46,645 bases of DNA from Candidatus Binataceae bacterium (GCA_030038355.1 JASHPB010000233.1:1-46645), one strand, 5' to 3'; shown: positions 16,870 through 26,141, numbered from the stretch's first letter. Numbers and translations are program-made. Notes: a model not told the origin generated them from the sequence alone.

Positions 16870-19755
16870 CTACGCGCTGGTGGCCGCTCTCAGAGCCGAC
16901 CGCATGGCGCGGCCATGCCGCGGCAGTCCGAACATCCGGCGTAGCTCCATACCCGTTATGGATTTTTCGTTGGCCGCGACCTGCACCGGGCTTCCGGCGG
17001 CTACGACTGTGCCGCCCGCATCGCCGCCACCTGGTCCGAGATCGATCAGGTAATCGGCATGAGCGATAAACTCCAGGTTGTGCTCGATCACCACGAGCGA
17101 GTTGCCCTCGGCGACCAGTTTCGAAAGAACCTTCAGCAGGCGGCGGACATCGGAAGAGCTGAGACCCGTCGTGGGCTCGTCGAGCAAAAACATCCGTGGC
17201 AGGCGCGTACCCTTTTCATTGAGCGGCGTCGGTTCAAGATCAGAGAGCAAGAAGCGCGCGAGCTTGAGCCGCTGCGCCTCGCCGCCAGAGAGCGTCGAGG
17301 TGGTCTGACCGAGGCGCAGGTAGCCGAGTCCTACGGCGATCAGCGCGTCGAGCCGCGCGAGGATCGGGCGGGACTGCGCGAAGAACGCGCGCGCTTCTTC
17401 GATCGTGAACTCGAGCACCTCATCGATATTCCTGCCGTGATAACGGATCGCGAGAATATGGCTCTGGAAGCGGCCGCCGTCGCATGCGTCGCACTTGACC
17501 TCGAGGTCGGCCATGAAGTGCATCTCGATTGTGACGGTGCCGGTGCCGCTGCATCGCTCGCATCGCCCGCCCGCGACGTTGAACGAAAAGTGACGCGCCT
17601 GCACGCCGAGGCGCTTCGCTTCCGACGTGGCGGCGAAAAGCTTGCGGATGTCGTCGTAGATCTTGAGGTAGGTGGCAGGATTCGAGCGCATCGAGCGCGC
17701 CGGTAATTCCTGGCCCATGTGCACCATCTCGCCGATCTGCTCGAAGCCCTCGATTCTGTTGCAGGCGCCCGCGTCGACCGAGGTGTTGCCGTGGCGGCGG
17801 CTGAAGGTGTTGTAGAGGACATCTTCGACGAGAGTGGATTTTCCTGAGCCTGAAACTCCGGTGACACAGGTCATGCGGCCGAGGGGGAACGCTGCGTCGA
17901 CCTTCCTCAGGTTGTGCTCGGTCGCGCCGAAGACGCGGATCGCTGGATCGCGACGGCTGAAGCGCCGCTCACGCGCCAGCGCGCGCATCAGCAGCACGCG
18001 CCCGGCCGCTCCGCCCATGCTCTCGATTCGGCCGCGGCCCGGCTCGCCGCTATATACGAGACGCCCGCCCTGGCTGCCGCCGGCGGGACCCAGTTCGACC
18101 ACATGGTCGGCGCCGTCGATCATGGCGGGATCGTGCTCGACGACGACTACAGTGTTGCCGAAGTCGCGAAGATGACGCAGCACCGCGAGCAGTCGGCGCG
18201 AGTCCGACGCATGCAGCCCGACCGTGGGCTCGTCGAGCGCGTACAAGGTGCCGACCAGCACGCTGCCGAGCGCGCTCGCAAGATGAATCCGCTGCGCCTC
18301 GCCGCCCGAGAGTGTACGTGCCTGACGCTCCAGCGCGAGATATCCAAGACCCACTTCGGTTAGATAGCCGACGCGGCTCCTGAGCTCGCGGAGAATCGTC
18401 GCGGCGCGGGCTCGCGCGTCTGCCAACTCAGCGATCGTGTCGAGCCACGACGCGAGGTCGCGCACCGCGAGCGCACCGATATCAGCGATCGACTTGGAAT
18501 CAATCACGACGCAAAGTGCGTCGGGCTTGAGCTTGGTGCCGGCGCACACGGGGCAGGTGACAAAGCGGCGATACTTGGCGAGCAGGATTCGGACGTGAGT
18601 CTTGTAGCGGCGCCCCTCGAGCCATTTGAAGAAGCCGCGCACTCCCGGCCACCTGTCGGGATCCCACGCGTCGCGCGGGCCTTCGTCGCCGGCGAGCAGC
18701 CAGGTGCGCTCCTCGTCCGTCATCTCACGATACGGCGCGCTGGTGCGAATTCGTCGGCGGCGCGCGAGTTTTAGCATCCAGTCGTTCATCTCGCGATAGG
18801 CCGGTGTCTGCCACGGCGCGATCAATCCCTGGCGCAGCGAGAGGTTGGGCTTGGGGATGACCTTGTCGAGGTCGAGCTCGACGGTGCGGCCGAAGCCTTC
18901 GCATTCGGGGCATGCGCCGATCGGACTATTCGATGAAAACAGTGCGCTAGTCGGTTCGGGAAATGCCGTGCCGCATCGCGAGCAGTTGAAGCGCCGGTCG
19001 AACTCGAGCGTTGCGATCGTATGCATGCTGCCGTTGTCGCGCTCGACGCGGGCTGCGCGGGCACGGCCTCCGCTTAGGTAGAAGGCCTTGTCGAGCGCCT
19101 CCCGCACGCGCTCGTGTTCATCGGGACCGTTCACCGCGATGCGATCTATGACGACCGTCAGCGAGTCAGTAGCGGAGGGAGCGGCGGTCTCGGCGATTGC
19201 GGTTGTTTCGCTGATAACGCCGTCGCTCCACAGCCGATGGTAGCCGTTCTCGATCAGATAATTCGCGGCGTCGGCCATGGTGCGCGAGCCGATGGCGAAT
19301 GGTGCGAGCACGACGTAGAGTCCAGGCAGCGCGAGGATCTGCGCCGCCGCGTCGTCGACCGTGTCGCGCCGCACTTCGATCTTGCATCGCGGGCAGATCG
19401 TGCGCCCAATCGTCGCGTAAAGGAGCCTGAGGTAGTCGCTGATCTCGGTGACGGTGCCGACCGTCGAGCGGGCGTTCTTGATGGTGTTCTTCTGCCGCAA
19501 GGCGAGCGCGGGCGGAATCTGCGAAATGGAATCGACGTCGGGCCGATCCATCCGCTCGAGGAAAAGGCGCGCGTAGGTCGAGAGGCTCTGCACGTAGCGC
19601 CGCTGCCCCTCGGCATAGAGCGTGTCGAAAACGAGACTCGATTTTCCGGAGCCTGAGACTCCGGTAACTACTGTGAGCTCGCCCCGCGGAATCTCTAACG
19701 AAATGTCGGCGAGGTTGTGGGTGCGCGCTCCGCGAATGCTGATCGAGCGGTCCAA
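16870..19755 (-). CDS. uvrA: UvrABC excinuclease subunit A
   Basis: 961-aa damage-recognition ATPase of nucleotide excision repair. It has two ABC modules: first Walker [22 protein letters not shown], first signature [12 protein letters not shown]; second Walker [20 protein letters not shown], second signature [12 protein letters not shown] followed by [10 protein letters not shown]. Zinc sites are C-S-R-C...C-P-E-C in [24 protein letters not shown] and C-E-R-C...C-D-A-C in the second half. Length and N-terminal [20 protein letters not shown] are as in true UvrA, not a drug-resistance paralogue. The start is TTG at 19755, 11 bases after the small ORF upstream, with no strong Shine-Dalgarno. 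uvrB and uvrC lie elsewhere in this window. Confidence 0.95.
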   Translation of the reverse strand: MDRSISIRGARTHNLADISLEIPRGELTVVTGVSGSGKSSLVFDTLYAEGQRRYVQSLSTYARLFLERMDRPDVDSISQIPPALALRQKNTIKNARSTVGTVTEISDYLRLLYATIGRTICPRCKIEVRRDTVDDAAAQILALPGLYVVLAPFAIGSRTMADAANYLIENGYHRLWSDGVISETTAIAETAAPSATDSLTVVIDRIAVNGPDEHERVREALDKAFYLSGGRARAARVERDNGSMHTIATLEFDRRFNCSRCGTAFPEPTSALFSSNSPIGACPECEGFGRTVELDLDKVIPKPNLSLRQGLIAPWQTPAYREMNDWMLKLARRRRIRTSAPYREMTDEERTWLLAGDEGPRDAWDPDRWPGVRGFFKWLEGRRYKTHVRILLAKYRRFVTCPVCAGTKLKPDALCVVIDSKSIADIGALAVRDLASWLDTIAELADARARAATILRELRSRVGYLTEVGLGYLALERQARTLSGGEAQRIHLASALGSVLVGTLYALDEPTVGLHASDSRRLLAVLRHLRDFGNTVVVVEHDPAMIDGADHVVELGPAGGSQGGRLVYSGEPGRGRIESMGGAAGRVLLMRALARERRFSRRDPAIRVFGATEHNLRKVDAAFPLGRMTCVTGVSGSGKSTLVEDVLYNTFSRRHGNTSVDAGACNRIEGFEQIGEMVHMGQELPARSMRSNPATYLKIYDDIRKLFAATSEAKRLGVQARHFSFNVAGGRCERCSGTGTVTIEMHFMADLEVKCDACDGGRFQSHILAIRYHGRNIDEVLEFTIEEARAFFAQSRPILARLDALIAVGLGYLRLGQTTSTLSGGEAQRLKLARFLLSDLEPTPLNEKGTRLPRMFLLDEPTTGLSSSDVRRLLKVLSKLVAEGNSLVVIEHNLEFIAHADYLIDLGPGGGDAGGTVVAAGSPVQVAANEKSITGMELRRMFGLPRHGRAMRSALRAATSA

Positions 19756-19766
19756 GCGCCGAACCG

Positions 19767-19979
19767 TTAGCGCGGTTCTCCGGAGGATTTCTTGCGCTCG
19801 CCCGGGTACTCGTCCGCGACCTGGGCGTAGAGCTCGCGCAGCCGGATATCGAAGCTGCCCTCGAGGCGCCGTCGCTCCTTCTCGCGCTCAGCTGGGGGAA
19901 GGTGAGCTATCGCGACCAGGTCATGCTCGAGTTCCTGCAGCAGGCGGTTTCTCTTGACGAGATACTGATAGCCATTCAT
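19767..19979 (-). CDS. Small helical protein upstream of uvrA, unknown function
   Basis: 70 aa from ATG 19979: [20 protein letters not shown], then a charged helical stretch rich in Glu/Arg ([13 protein letters not shown]) and a basic end. Likely a short coiled coil; no family recognised. It ends 11 bases before the uvrA start, so it may lead the uvrA operon. The open frame reaches 20042, but the segment before ATG 19979 would overlap the promoter space of the divergent pgeF gene. ATG 19979 has only a poor Shine-Dalgarno. Confidence 0.55.
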   Translation of the reverse strand: MNGYQYLVKRNRLLQELEHDLVAIAHLPPAEREKERRRLEGSFDIRLRELYAQVADEYPGERKKSSGEPR

Positions 19980-20048
19980 AGGAGCACCAAAACCCAAATT
20001 CCAAAGATCAAAATTATAGGTTATCCTTCCGAGAGCGAACAACCCGCA

Positions 20049-20840
20049 GTGGCAATCCGTACAGATCCATCAACAGGCACGAGCGTGATCCCAATCCTGC
20101 GCGCATGGGACGATCCTTCAATTTGTCATGGCTTCGTTGGACGAATCGGCGGTGTCGGAGGTGGACGTTATGAGGCGCTGAATCTCTCGTACTTTGTAGG
20201 TGACGAAAAGGACGCGGTCGATCGCAACTGGGAATTGCTGCGGGCTCAATTGCCCGCGCTTGGCGAGGTAGCGTTCGTCAACCAGGTTCACGGGATCGCG
20301 GTGCAGAGAGTCGATGGCAACGATCGCGGCGAAAGGCCGGAGGGCGACGGGATGGTGGCCGCCGGCGAGCGCATCTTCCTCGGAATTTTTACCGCTGATT
20401 GCGTTCCGATTCTTATGCTGGACAAGGCGCATCGCGCAGTCGGGGCGCTGCATGCCGGATGGCGCGGGCTGATTGGCGGAATCGTCGGCGCGGGAATTCG
20501 CGCGATGACCGAGGCGGGCGCCTCGCTCGCCGAGCTGCAAGTCGCGATGGGCCCGTCGATCGGGCTCTGTTGCTTCGAAGTCGATGCGCCCCTGGCAGAC
20601 AGATTCACAAGGGAAATCCCCGGCGCAGTGCGGCATCGGCGCGCCGGCCTGCCGGGCAAGGCCTACATCGACCTCCGCGGGATCATCTACGATCAATTCG
20701 AAGCGGCGGGCGTGAACGCGGAGCATATCCTGAGCGTCGGTCCCTGCAGCAAGTGCGAATCCAACCAGTTCTTCTCGCGCCGCGCGGCGGGCGGCAAAGT
20801 AACCGGGCTACAGCTGAGCTTCATCGGCTTGACCGCCTGA
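20049..20840 (+). CDS. pgeF: PgeF/YfiH family protein (purine nucleoside phosphorylase/multicopper-oxidase-fold, peptidoglycan editing factor)
   Basis: About 263 aa. Members hydrolyse or phosphorolyse purine nucleosides in vitro and in E. coli keep wrong amino acids out of UDP-MurNAc peptide stems. Visible are GRIGGVGGGRYEALNL, FVNQVHG (metal His), FTADCVPILMLD (metal Cys) and GALHAGWRGLIGG (metal His). The frame is open from 19902, but homologues begin ~20 residues before the GGV motif, which fits GTG 20049; this also leaves room for the divergent small gene. Followed 12 bases later by a small basic ORF and then an oxidoreductase gene in a tight operon. Confidence 0.85.
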   Translation: MAIRTDPSTGTSVIPILRAWDDPSICHGFVGRIGGVGGGRYEALNLSYFVGDEKDAVDRNWELLRAQLPALGEVAFVNQVHGIAVQRVDGNDRGERPEGDGMVAAGERIFLGIFTADCVPILMLDKAHRAVGALHAGWRGLIGGIVGAGIRAMTEAGASLAELQVAMGPSIGLCCFEVDAPLADRFTREIPGAVRHRRAGLPGKAYIDLRGIIYDQFEAAGVNAEHILSVGPCSKCESNQFFSRRAAGGKVTGLQLSFIGLTA

Positions 20841-20852
20841 ATCAGATGGCCA

Positions 20853-21002
20853 ATGAAGACGAAGACCAGGAAGGGCGAACTGATCGGCAAGATTCGCAAG
20901 CCCGTCGCGCCGCCCTCGCGCGTCGAAAAAGACGAGCGCAAGTATAATCGCAAACGCGAAGCGGAACGGCTCCGCCGCATGAAAGACAACAACAGATCTT
21001 GA
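20853..21002 (+). CDS. Small basic protein (49 aa)
   Basis: ATG at 20853, 12 bases after the pgeF stop; its TGA (21000-21002) overlaps the ATG of the next gene in TGATG. The product is Lys/Arg-rich: MKTKTRKGELIGKIRKP, then VAPPSRVEKDERKYNRKR and a basic helix. The K-I-R-K-P-x-x-P-P-S-R-V pattern followed by K-x-Y-x-R-x-R resembles small conserved basic proteins of unknown role found in many phyla, which may bind nucleic acid. Both ends are tightly packed with neighbours, the main support for it being real. Confidence 0.6.
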   Translation: MKTKTRKGELIGKIRKPVAPPSRVEKDERKYNRKREAERLRRMKDNNRS

Positions 21003-22102
21003 TGGCGATCAGCGGACAGCTTCACGTCGCTATCATCGGCGCCGGATTAATTGGACAGACGCATTCGCTGATGCTCAAGCAGATCGCCGATCGCACCGAG
21101 CAGAGCGTGCGCGTGGCCGCAGTCGCGGACCTCGACGGCGCGGCGGCGGCCAAACTTGCGGAGCGGTGGCCGGGCGCGAAAGCGGTTTCCTCGGCGCGCC
21201 AAATCCTCGACGACGCCGCGATTGACGCCGTGTGGATCTGCACTCCCACCGCGATGCATCGCGAGGTCTGTATCGCCGCGGCGCGCGCAGGCAAGCATAT
21301 TTTCTGCGAGAAGCCGCTTGCGATGTCCGCTGCGGAAGCGGCCGAGATGAGCGCGACCATCAGGGCCGCCAGCGTTATCAGCCAGGTCGGCTTGGTGCTC
21401 AGATTCTCTCCCGTTTATACCGTGATGAAATCGCTCATCAGCGACCCCGGGGCGGGCAAGGTTATCGCCGCCACGATGCGCGACGACCAGGATTTTCCGA
21501 TTCGTGGTGTGCATGCGAGCGGATGGCGCAACGATCCGAAACTCACCGCCGGCGGCACGCTCGTCGAGCATAGCGTTCACGATGTCGACCTGTTCACCTG
21601 GATGTTCGGTCCCGTCCGCCGACTCTACTGCCGCACGCGTAACCTGGCAGGCGCGCTTGGCGTCGAAGATTTTGCTACCACCGACCTCGAATTCGAGAGC
21701 GGCACGAGCGCGCACCTCGTGTCGATTTGGCACCAGATGATTGGGCGGCCGAGCAACCGCCGCTGCGAAATCTTCGCGGAGAATCTTTTCCTCGCGTCGG
21801 ACTTTGATATGGACGGCACAATCATGATCCAGCGCGGTGCGAACGCGTCGCAGGAGACCATGTCAACGGCGGACGTGACAGGCCGCTTCCGAGAGATCGT
21901 GCTTGACGAACGGCCTCATCTCGCGCCGTTTCTCGATACACTTGGCGTTGCGTACGCACTCGAGGACGCCAACTTTCTCGCCGCGTTGCGCGGTGATTCC
22001 CAGGTCTATCCGCAATTCGACGCGGGCGTGCGGGTGCAGCGCCTGGTCGAAGCCGCGTACACATCTGCTCGCTCCGGCGCGCCGCTCGATGTCAATAACT
22101 AA
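21002..22102 (+). CDS. Gfo/Idh/MocA-family NAD(P)-dependent oxidoreductase
   Basis: 366 aa. N-terminal Rossmann fold with VAIIGAGLIGQTHSLML, the family hallmark FCEKPLAMSAAEAAEM (E-K-P with the catalytic-site Lys) and C-terminal sheet domain with GGTLVEHSVHDVDLFTWMFG, where the conserved His/Asp pair sits. Members oxidise sugar or cyclitol hydroxyls or reduce related ketones. Substrate unknown; neighbours (acyl-CoA dehydrogenases 36 bases downstream) do not suggest a sugar. ATG 21002 overlaps the stop of the small basic ORF; a TTG at 20999 is the next alternative. Confidence 0.88.
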   Translation: MAISGQLHVAIIGAGLIGQTHSLMLKQIADRTEQSVRVAAVADLDGAAAAKLAERWPGAKAVSSARQILDDAAIDAVWICTPTAMHREVCIAAARAGKHIFCEKPLAMSAAEAAEMSATIRAASVISQVGLVLRFSPVYTVMKSLISDPGAGKVIAATMRDDQDFPIRGVHASGWRNDPKLTAGGTLVEHSVHDVDLFTWMFGPVRRLYCRTRNLAGALGVEDFATTDLEFESGTSAHLVSIWHQMIGRPSNRRCEIFAENLFLASDFDMDGTIMIQRGANASQETMSTADVTGRFREIVLDERPHLAPFLDTLGVAYALEDANFLAALRGDSQVYPQFDAGVRVQRLVEAAYTSARSGAPLDVNN

Positions 22103-22137
22103 ACGGATACTTTAACTTTATCAGGGGCCCTCGCCGA

Positions 22138-23247
22138 ATGATCGACTTCGAACTTAGCGATGAACAAAAAATGATCCGCGACAGCGTGGGCGCTTTCGCG
22201 ACCGAGCAGATTCGCCCGGCCGCGCGCCCGGCGGACGAGACCGGCGCTATCGCCGCCGATGTGGTGACGCAGGCATGGCAGCTCGGCCTGGTCAGTGGAT
22301 CGATTCCCGAGCAGTTTGGCGGTGGCGGAGACATTCGCTCGGCCATAACCGGCGCGATCGTTGCTGAGGAGCTCGGCTACGGCGACATCGGAATCGGCAT
22401 GCATGTGCTGGCGCCGCGCCTGCTCGCATTTCCCGTCGTCGAGATGGGGACCGATGCGCAGAAGGAGCGGATGTTGAAGCGCTTCACCGGTGCGAACTTC
22501 GCCGCCGCTTCAGCCGCAGTAATCGAGCCTCATTTCGATTCCGATCTGACCGCGATGCAAACTACGGCGAAGCGCGATGGCGCCGCGTGGATCCTGAACG
22601 GAGTGAAATGCTGCGTGCCGCTCGCCGCAGACTCTGAAACGATTCTCGTCTACGCCGCGACAGACGCTCAGAAAGGATTCGCCGGTGTCGATGGATTCCT
22701 CGTTGCGCGTAATGCGGCTGGTCTCAAGATCGCCGAGCGCGAGAAGAATATGGGACTGAAGGGCCTCGCCACCTACAGTCTCACGCTCGAGAATTGCCGC
22801 GTTGGAGCGGATACGCGATTGGGCGGTGACAAGGGAATCAACTTCTCGCGCCTAATGTCAGAAGCACGTATCGCGATTGCCGCGTTCGGGGTCGGCCTGA
22901 TGCGCGCGGCGTTCGATTACGCTCGCGACTATGCGAAAGAGCGCAAGGCGTTCGGCATGTTCATCGCTCAGAAGCAGGCGATCGCCTTCATCCTCGCGGA
23001 CATGGCGATCGAGATCGACGCCGCGCGCCTGCTCGTGTGGGAAGCCGCCTCGCGAGTCGACAAGGGTGACGACGCGCTCAAGGAAAGCTACCTGGCGAAG
23101 AACTATGTCGCGGCCAGCGCGCTCAAGGTCGCGGACAATGCCGTGCAGGTGCTCGGTGGTCACGGCTATGTGCGCGACCATCCGGTGGAGATGTGGCTGC
23201 GCAACGCGCGCGGACTTGCGGCGATTGACGGAATTGCCACGGTTTAG
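22138..23247 (+). CDS. Acyl-CoA dehydrogenase family protein with Asp in the catalytic-base position
   Basis: 369-aa flavoprotein of the acyl-CoA dehydrogenase fold: N-terminal helices (MIDFELSDEQKMIRDSV), middle beta domain (ILNGVKCCVPLAADSE), C-terminal bundle (ERKAFGMFIAQKQAIAF and VQVLGGHGYVRDHPVEMWLRNAR). Members desaturate acyl-CoAs and pass electrons to ETF. The gene ends at AAIDGIATV: the usual Y-E-G-T with the catalytic Glu is I-D364-G-I, and the last ~15 residues found in most members are absent. It is a short variant subfamily or altered in activity. A second dehydrogenase follows after 35 bases, so a heteromeric pair is possible. Confidence 0.85.
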   Translation: MIDFELSDEQKMIRDSVGAFATEQIRPAARPADETGAIAADVVTQAWQLGLVSGSIPEQFGGGGDIRSAITGAIVAEELGYGDIGIGMHVLAPRLLAFPVVEMGTDAQKERMLKRFTGANFAAASAAVIEPHFDSDLTAMQTTAKRDGAAWILNGVKCCVPLAADSETILVYAATDAQKGFAGVDGFLVARNAAGLKIAEREKNMGLKGLATYSLTLENCRVGADTRLGGDKGINFSRLMSEARIAIAAFGVGLMRAAFDYARDYAKERKAFGMFIAQKQAIAFILADMAIEIDAARLLVWEAASRVDKGDDALKESYLAKNYVAASALKVADNAVQVLGGHGYVRDHPVEMWLRNARGLAAIDGIATV

Positions 23248-23282
23248 CACACAGTCGGAAACCACGACGGAGATTAACCACG

Positions 23283-24512
23283 ATGATCGATTTTGAACTC
23301 GAACCGCAGATCGTAAGGCGCATCGACATGTATCACATGGTCGCCGAGAACATGATGCGGCCGATCTCGCGCGAGTACGACGAGAAAGAGCACGAGAAGC
23401 CCTGGCAGTTTTACGAGACGATGTGGCAGGCGCAGTCGCTTGCCGACGCCGGTCCGGCGCCGAGCAAACCGGGCGCAGAGACCAAGTCAGATGCGACTCC
23501 GCGTCTGCGGAACTTTTACACTGTGCTCAGCACAGAGGAACTATGCTGGGGTGACGCGGGACTTTTCCTTTCGACGCCCAACTCCGGACTTGGCGGCGCG
23601 GCCGTTATGGCTGCGGGCACGCCCGAGCAGAAGGCGCGCTTCCTGAAGCGCTTCTCCGAGGGCAAACCGAAGTGGGGCGCCATGGCGATCACCGAGCCGC
23701 ACTTTGGTTCTGATTCCGCCGCGGTAAAGACGACGGCAGTTCGCGATGGCGATCATTGGGTCATCAACGGCAACAAGATTTTCTGCACCGCGGGCGAAAT
23801 GGCCGCCGAGAAATCGGAAGGCTTCGTCGTCGTGTGGGCGACTGTCGATCCAGGTGCTGGCCGCGCTGGAATCAAGCCTTTCGTCGTCGAGCACAGCGCT
23901 CCAGGCATGACGGTGATCCGGGTCGAGAACAAGCTCGGCATCCGCGCCTCCGATACTGCCGCGATCAACTTCGACAATTGCCGCATCCCGCTTGATCACA
24001 TTCTCGGCAGTGCCGAGGTGAAGCGCGAAGGTGGCTTCAAGGACGTGATGGCGACCTTTGATGCGACGCGTCCGATCGTTGCCGCGATGGCGATCGGAGT
24101 TGGGCGCGCCGCGCTCGACTTCGTCCGCGACTTCTTAAAGGAACGGAACGTGCCGATTCGTTATGGGATCTCGCCGCGCCGGCTCACAGCGCTCGAGCGC
24201 GACTTCATGGAGATGGAAGTGCAGCTCAAGGCCGCGAGACTGCTCACCTGGCGCGCGGCGTGGATGCTCGACGTCGGCAAGCGCAACAACCTCGAGGCCT
24301 CGATGGCTAAGGCCAAGGCCGGTCTCGTCGTCACGTTGATCACGCAGAAGGCAGTCGAGCTGCTCGGTCCGCTCGGTTACTCGCGCAACTACCTGGTCGA
24401 AAAGTGGATGCGTGATGCCAAAATCAACGACATCTTCGAGGGCACCCAACAGATCAACATGTTGATCGTTGCGCGACGAATCCTCGGCTACGGCAGCAAG
24501 GAACTGAACTAA
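23283..24512 (+). CDS. Acyl-CoA dehydrogenase
   Basis: 409 aa with the complete fold. AITEPHFGSDSAAVKTTA and WVINGNKIFCTAG are the FAD/substrate strands; the C-terminal bundle ends WMRDAKINDIFEGTQQINML with the catalytic-base Glu386 in F-E-G-T. An insertion-like, Pro/Lys-rich segment (~residues 50-65, AGPAPSKPGAET) is unusual. It catalyses alpha,beta-dehydrogenation of an acyl-CoA with ETF as acceptor; chain length is not readable. Paired with the preceding acyl-CoA dehydrogenase, which starts with the same MIDFEL but lacks the Glu, so this chain may be the active partner. Ends just before a strong terminator. Confidence 0.9.
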   Translation: MIDFELEPQIVRRIDMYHMVAENMMRPISREYDEKEHEKPWQFYETMWQAQSLADAGPAPSKPGAETKSDATPRLRNFYTVLSTEELCWGDAGLFLSTPNSGLGGAAVMAAGTPEQKARFLKRFSEGKPKWGAMAITEPHFGSDSAAVKTTAVRDGDHWVINGNKIFCTAGEMAAEKSEGFVVVWATVDPGAGRAGIKPFVVEHSAPGMTVIRVENKLGIRASDTAAINFDNCRIPLDHILGSAEVKREGGFKDVMATFDATRPIVAAMAIGVGRAALDFVRDFLKERNVPIRYGISPRRLTALERDFMEMEVQLKAARLLTWRAAWMLDVGKRNNLEASMAKAKAGLVVTLITQKAVELLGPLGYSRNYLVEKWMRDAKINDIFEGTQQINMLIVARRILGYGSKELN

Positions 24513-24531
24513 ACGCCGCGTCGAAGAAACC

Positions 24532-24568
24532 AAGGCGCCGCTGCAAGTTCCGGCGGCGCCTTTTGTTT
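24532..24568 (+). terminator. Rho-independent terminator after the acyl-CoA dehydrogenase operon
   Basis: AAGGCGCCGC (24532-24541) pairs with GCGGCGCCTT (24553-24562) across an 11-base loop, giving a 10-bp stem, followed by TTTTGTTT. It ends the pgeF-oxidoreductase-dehydrogenase unit. Confidence 0.85.
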
Positions 24569-24599
24569 GCGCTCGATCGCCCCCGTCAGGCCAACGGTA

Positions 24600-25184
24600 C
24601 TAGTAGAACCACTTGTTGTCGTCCCAGCGGAATAGTTCCGTCGTGTGCGTATCGCTGATTTCCTTGGGCGCAGCATGCGCGGCATCGTCCTCCGTCTTGC
24701 CGACGATGTAGTACTCGAACTCCTCGTAAGTGATCCTGCCAATCGAGAAGCCGGTCTTCGATTGATGCGACTCGCATTCCTCAATCTTGCCGTAGCCGGT
24801 ATAGGTCGCAGTTTCGTAGCCGTCCTTCTGGACGAAGCTCAGGTGATTGCGATTGTTCGACTCGCGGTCGCGGAGGTTCTGCTGCCAGTGCTGGCAAAAC
24901 GACGGAAACAGCGCTGACGCGATCTTAAACTGGCGGTCCATCTCAAGCCGTCCGGGAATCTTGCCGACGATCGTTTTGATTTTCTCTCTAAGCGTCGCAT
25001 GCTTGGCGTTGGTCGATGACTGCGTCGCAGCGTCTGGTCCTAGCGACGCCTGCTGAACGGTTGGAACGCTCGCGGAAGGGCTGGATTCGCCGTCCTGGCA
25101 ATAACCCGTCGTGGCGAGTGCTGACAGCGCGAATCCCGCAGCGGCGATTGAGAGAGCGATCCTGGTTGAGCGCGTGATCTTCAT
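24600..25184 (-). CDS. Secreted protein of unknown function
   Basis: 194 aa from ATG 25184, the start directly before a signal peptide (MKITRSTRIALSIAAAGFAL, cut near TTGYCQ). The mature part has a low-complexity Ser/Gln/Ala linker, a helical segment (LREKIKTIVGKIPGRLEMD), then a domain with FPSFCQHWQQNLRDRE and KDGYETATYTGYGKIEECE, and ends in an aromatic strand ELFRWDDNKWFY. Three Cys in the mature part. No family recognised. A longer frame to 25208 adds only eight residues before the signal peptide. It is tail-to-tail with the dehydrogenase operon. Confidence 0.7.
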   Translation of the reverse strand: MKITRSTRIALSIAAAGFALSALATTGYCQDGESSPSASVPTVQQASLGPDAATQSSTNAKHATLREKIKTIVGKIPGRLEMDRQFKIASALFPSFCQHWQQNLRDRESNNRNHLSFVQKDGYETATYTGYGKIEECESHQSKTGFSIGRITYEEFEYYIVGKTEDDAAHAAPKEISDTHTTELFRWDDNKWFY

Positions 25185-25375
25185 GGCAAACACCCCTGCA
25201 GAAATCATCTAGGCTCGCCGGTGTTGAAGAATCGGCCGAGACCTTTTCTCAGAGCCCAAATCTCTCTGAGGCGAAAACTGTCAGTTCCTTCCTGTTTCGA
25301 CCGCAATCAGGCGTTCCGATGCGAATCTTGCTGGTACTTATCAACAACCGCCGAATGTAGGCTGTCTATAGCACA

Positions 25376-25408
25376 GCGGCCGCAGCCTGGCGAAGAGGCT
25401 GCGGCCGC
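25376..25408. terminator. Strong GC-rich hairpin downstream of the OmpA-like gene
   Basis: GCGGCCGCAGCC (25376-25387) and GGCTGCGGCCGC (25397-25408) form a perfect 12-bp stem with a 9-base loop. It lies 26 bases past the stop of the OmpA-like gene on the minus strand. No U-tract follows on either strand, so it may be a terminator, an mRNA 3'-end stabiliser or a protein site. Confidence 0.6.
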
Positions 25409-25433
25409 TTTCAGGCAGTCAGTTTAGGCGGCC

Positions 25434-26141
25434 TTATTCGACCGGCACCAGCTCGACGCGGCGGTTTTGCGCACGTCCTTCCGGCGTCTCATTCGGCGCG
25501 ACGAAGTCCGTCTTGCCATAGCCGTGCGGAATCAGTCGGCTCTCTGGAATACCCTGTTGCACCAAGTACTGCACGACGGCGTTGGCACGGCGGTCGGACA
25601 GTTTGAGGTTGTACTCCACGCTGCCGATTGCGTCGCAGTATCCGTTGACGTCGACGGTGACGTTCGGATTGGCCTTCAGAGTTGAAGCGGCCTCATCCAA
25701 AATCGCCGCGTCGCCCGGGCGGATATTGTACTTGTTGAAGTCGAAGTGCACTCCGCGTAGCACCAGCTTCTGCTTCACCACGGGCGGCGGAGGCGGCGGA
25801 GGCGGCGGAGGCGGCGGTGGAGGTGGAGGTGGCGGCGGAGGCTGAATTATCTCGTCGCAAAGAAAATGGCCCGCCAAGGTGCCAACGGCCGCACCAATCG
25901 CGGCGCCGCCAAGGCCGGAGTACGCGCGACCGTCATTGTTGGTTGGGCCGCGACGAGAATTGTCATAGATAACGATGCCGGAGGCTGCACCTGCGCCAGC
26001 GCCAAGCAGGCCGCCGACGAGCGCGCAAGTTCCCCATTTGCGCGGTTGCTCGATCCACGAGCATCCCCCTAATGCGCCCGCGAGAAAGGCTCCCCCAGCC
26101 AACGCGACGACACATTTCACCAGCCCTGACTTCAGTCTCAT
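25434..26141 (-). CDS. OmpA-family peptidoglycan-binding lipoprotein with a 20-proline linker
   Basis: 235 aa. A lipoprotein signal peptide (VKCVVALAGGAFLAGALGGC, lipidated Cys) is followed by a glycine-zipper region (GGLLGAGAGAASG and GAAIGAAVGTLAGH) that can insert in membrane, a run of 20 Pro, and a C-terminal OmpA domain: LRGVHFDFNKYNI, ILDEAASTLKANP, VDVNGYCDAIGSVEYNLKLS, SDRRANAVVQYL and EGRAQNRRVEL, which bind meso-diaminopimelate of peptidoglycan through the Asp/Arg pair. It likely ties the outer membrane to the cell wall. Start ATG 26141 has GAGGAGGAG just upstream. Pal/YiaD-like arrangement without a Tol operon nearby. Confidence 0.88.
   Translation of the reverse strand: MRLKSGLVKCVVALAGGAFLAGALGGCSWIEQPRKWGTCALVGGLLGAGAGAASGIVIYDNSRRGPTNNDGRAYSGLGGAAIGAAVGTLAGHFLCDEIIQPPPPPPPPPPPPPPPPPPPPVVKQKLVLRGVHFDFNKYNIRPGDAAILDEAASTLKANPNVTVDVNGYCDAIGSVEYNLKLSDRRANAVVQYLVQQGIPESRLIPHGYGKTDFVAPNETPEGRAQNRRVELVPVE
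25782..25841 (-). repeat. Simple CCN codon repeat encoding 20 prolines
   Basis: Twenty consecutive proline codons, mainly alternating CCT-CCG-CCG triplets in tandem 9-base units with several CCA variants. The internal 9-base periodicity suggests growth by slippage. Length changes in threes would only vary the spacer between the lipid anchor and the peptidoglycan-binding domain. Confidence 0.9.

Noticed and set aside
16870-19755. UvrA2-type drug-resistance paralogue
   Set aside because: Length, zinc sites and N-terminal motifs fit canonical UvrA, and uvrB and uvrC are nearby; no second uvrA was seen.
25582-25845. Plus-strand ORF ending in a poly-Gly run
   Set aside because: It is the complement of the poly-Pro codons of the OmpA-like lipoprotein.
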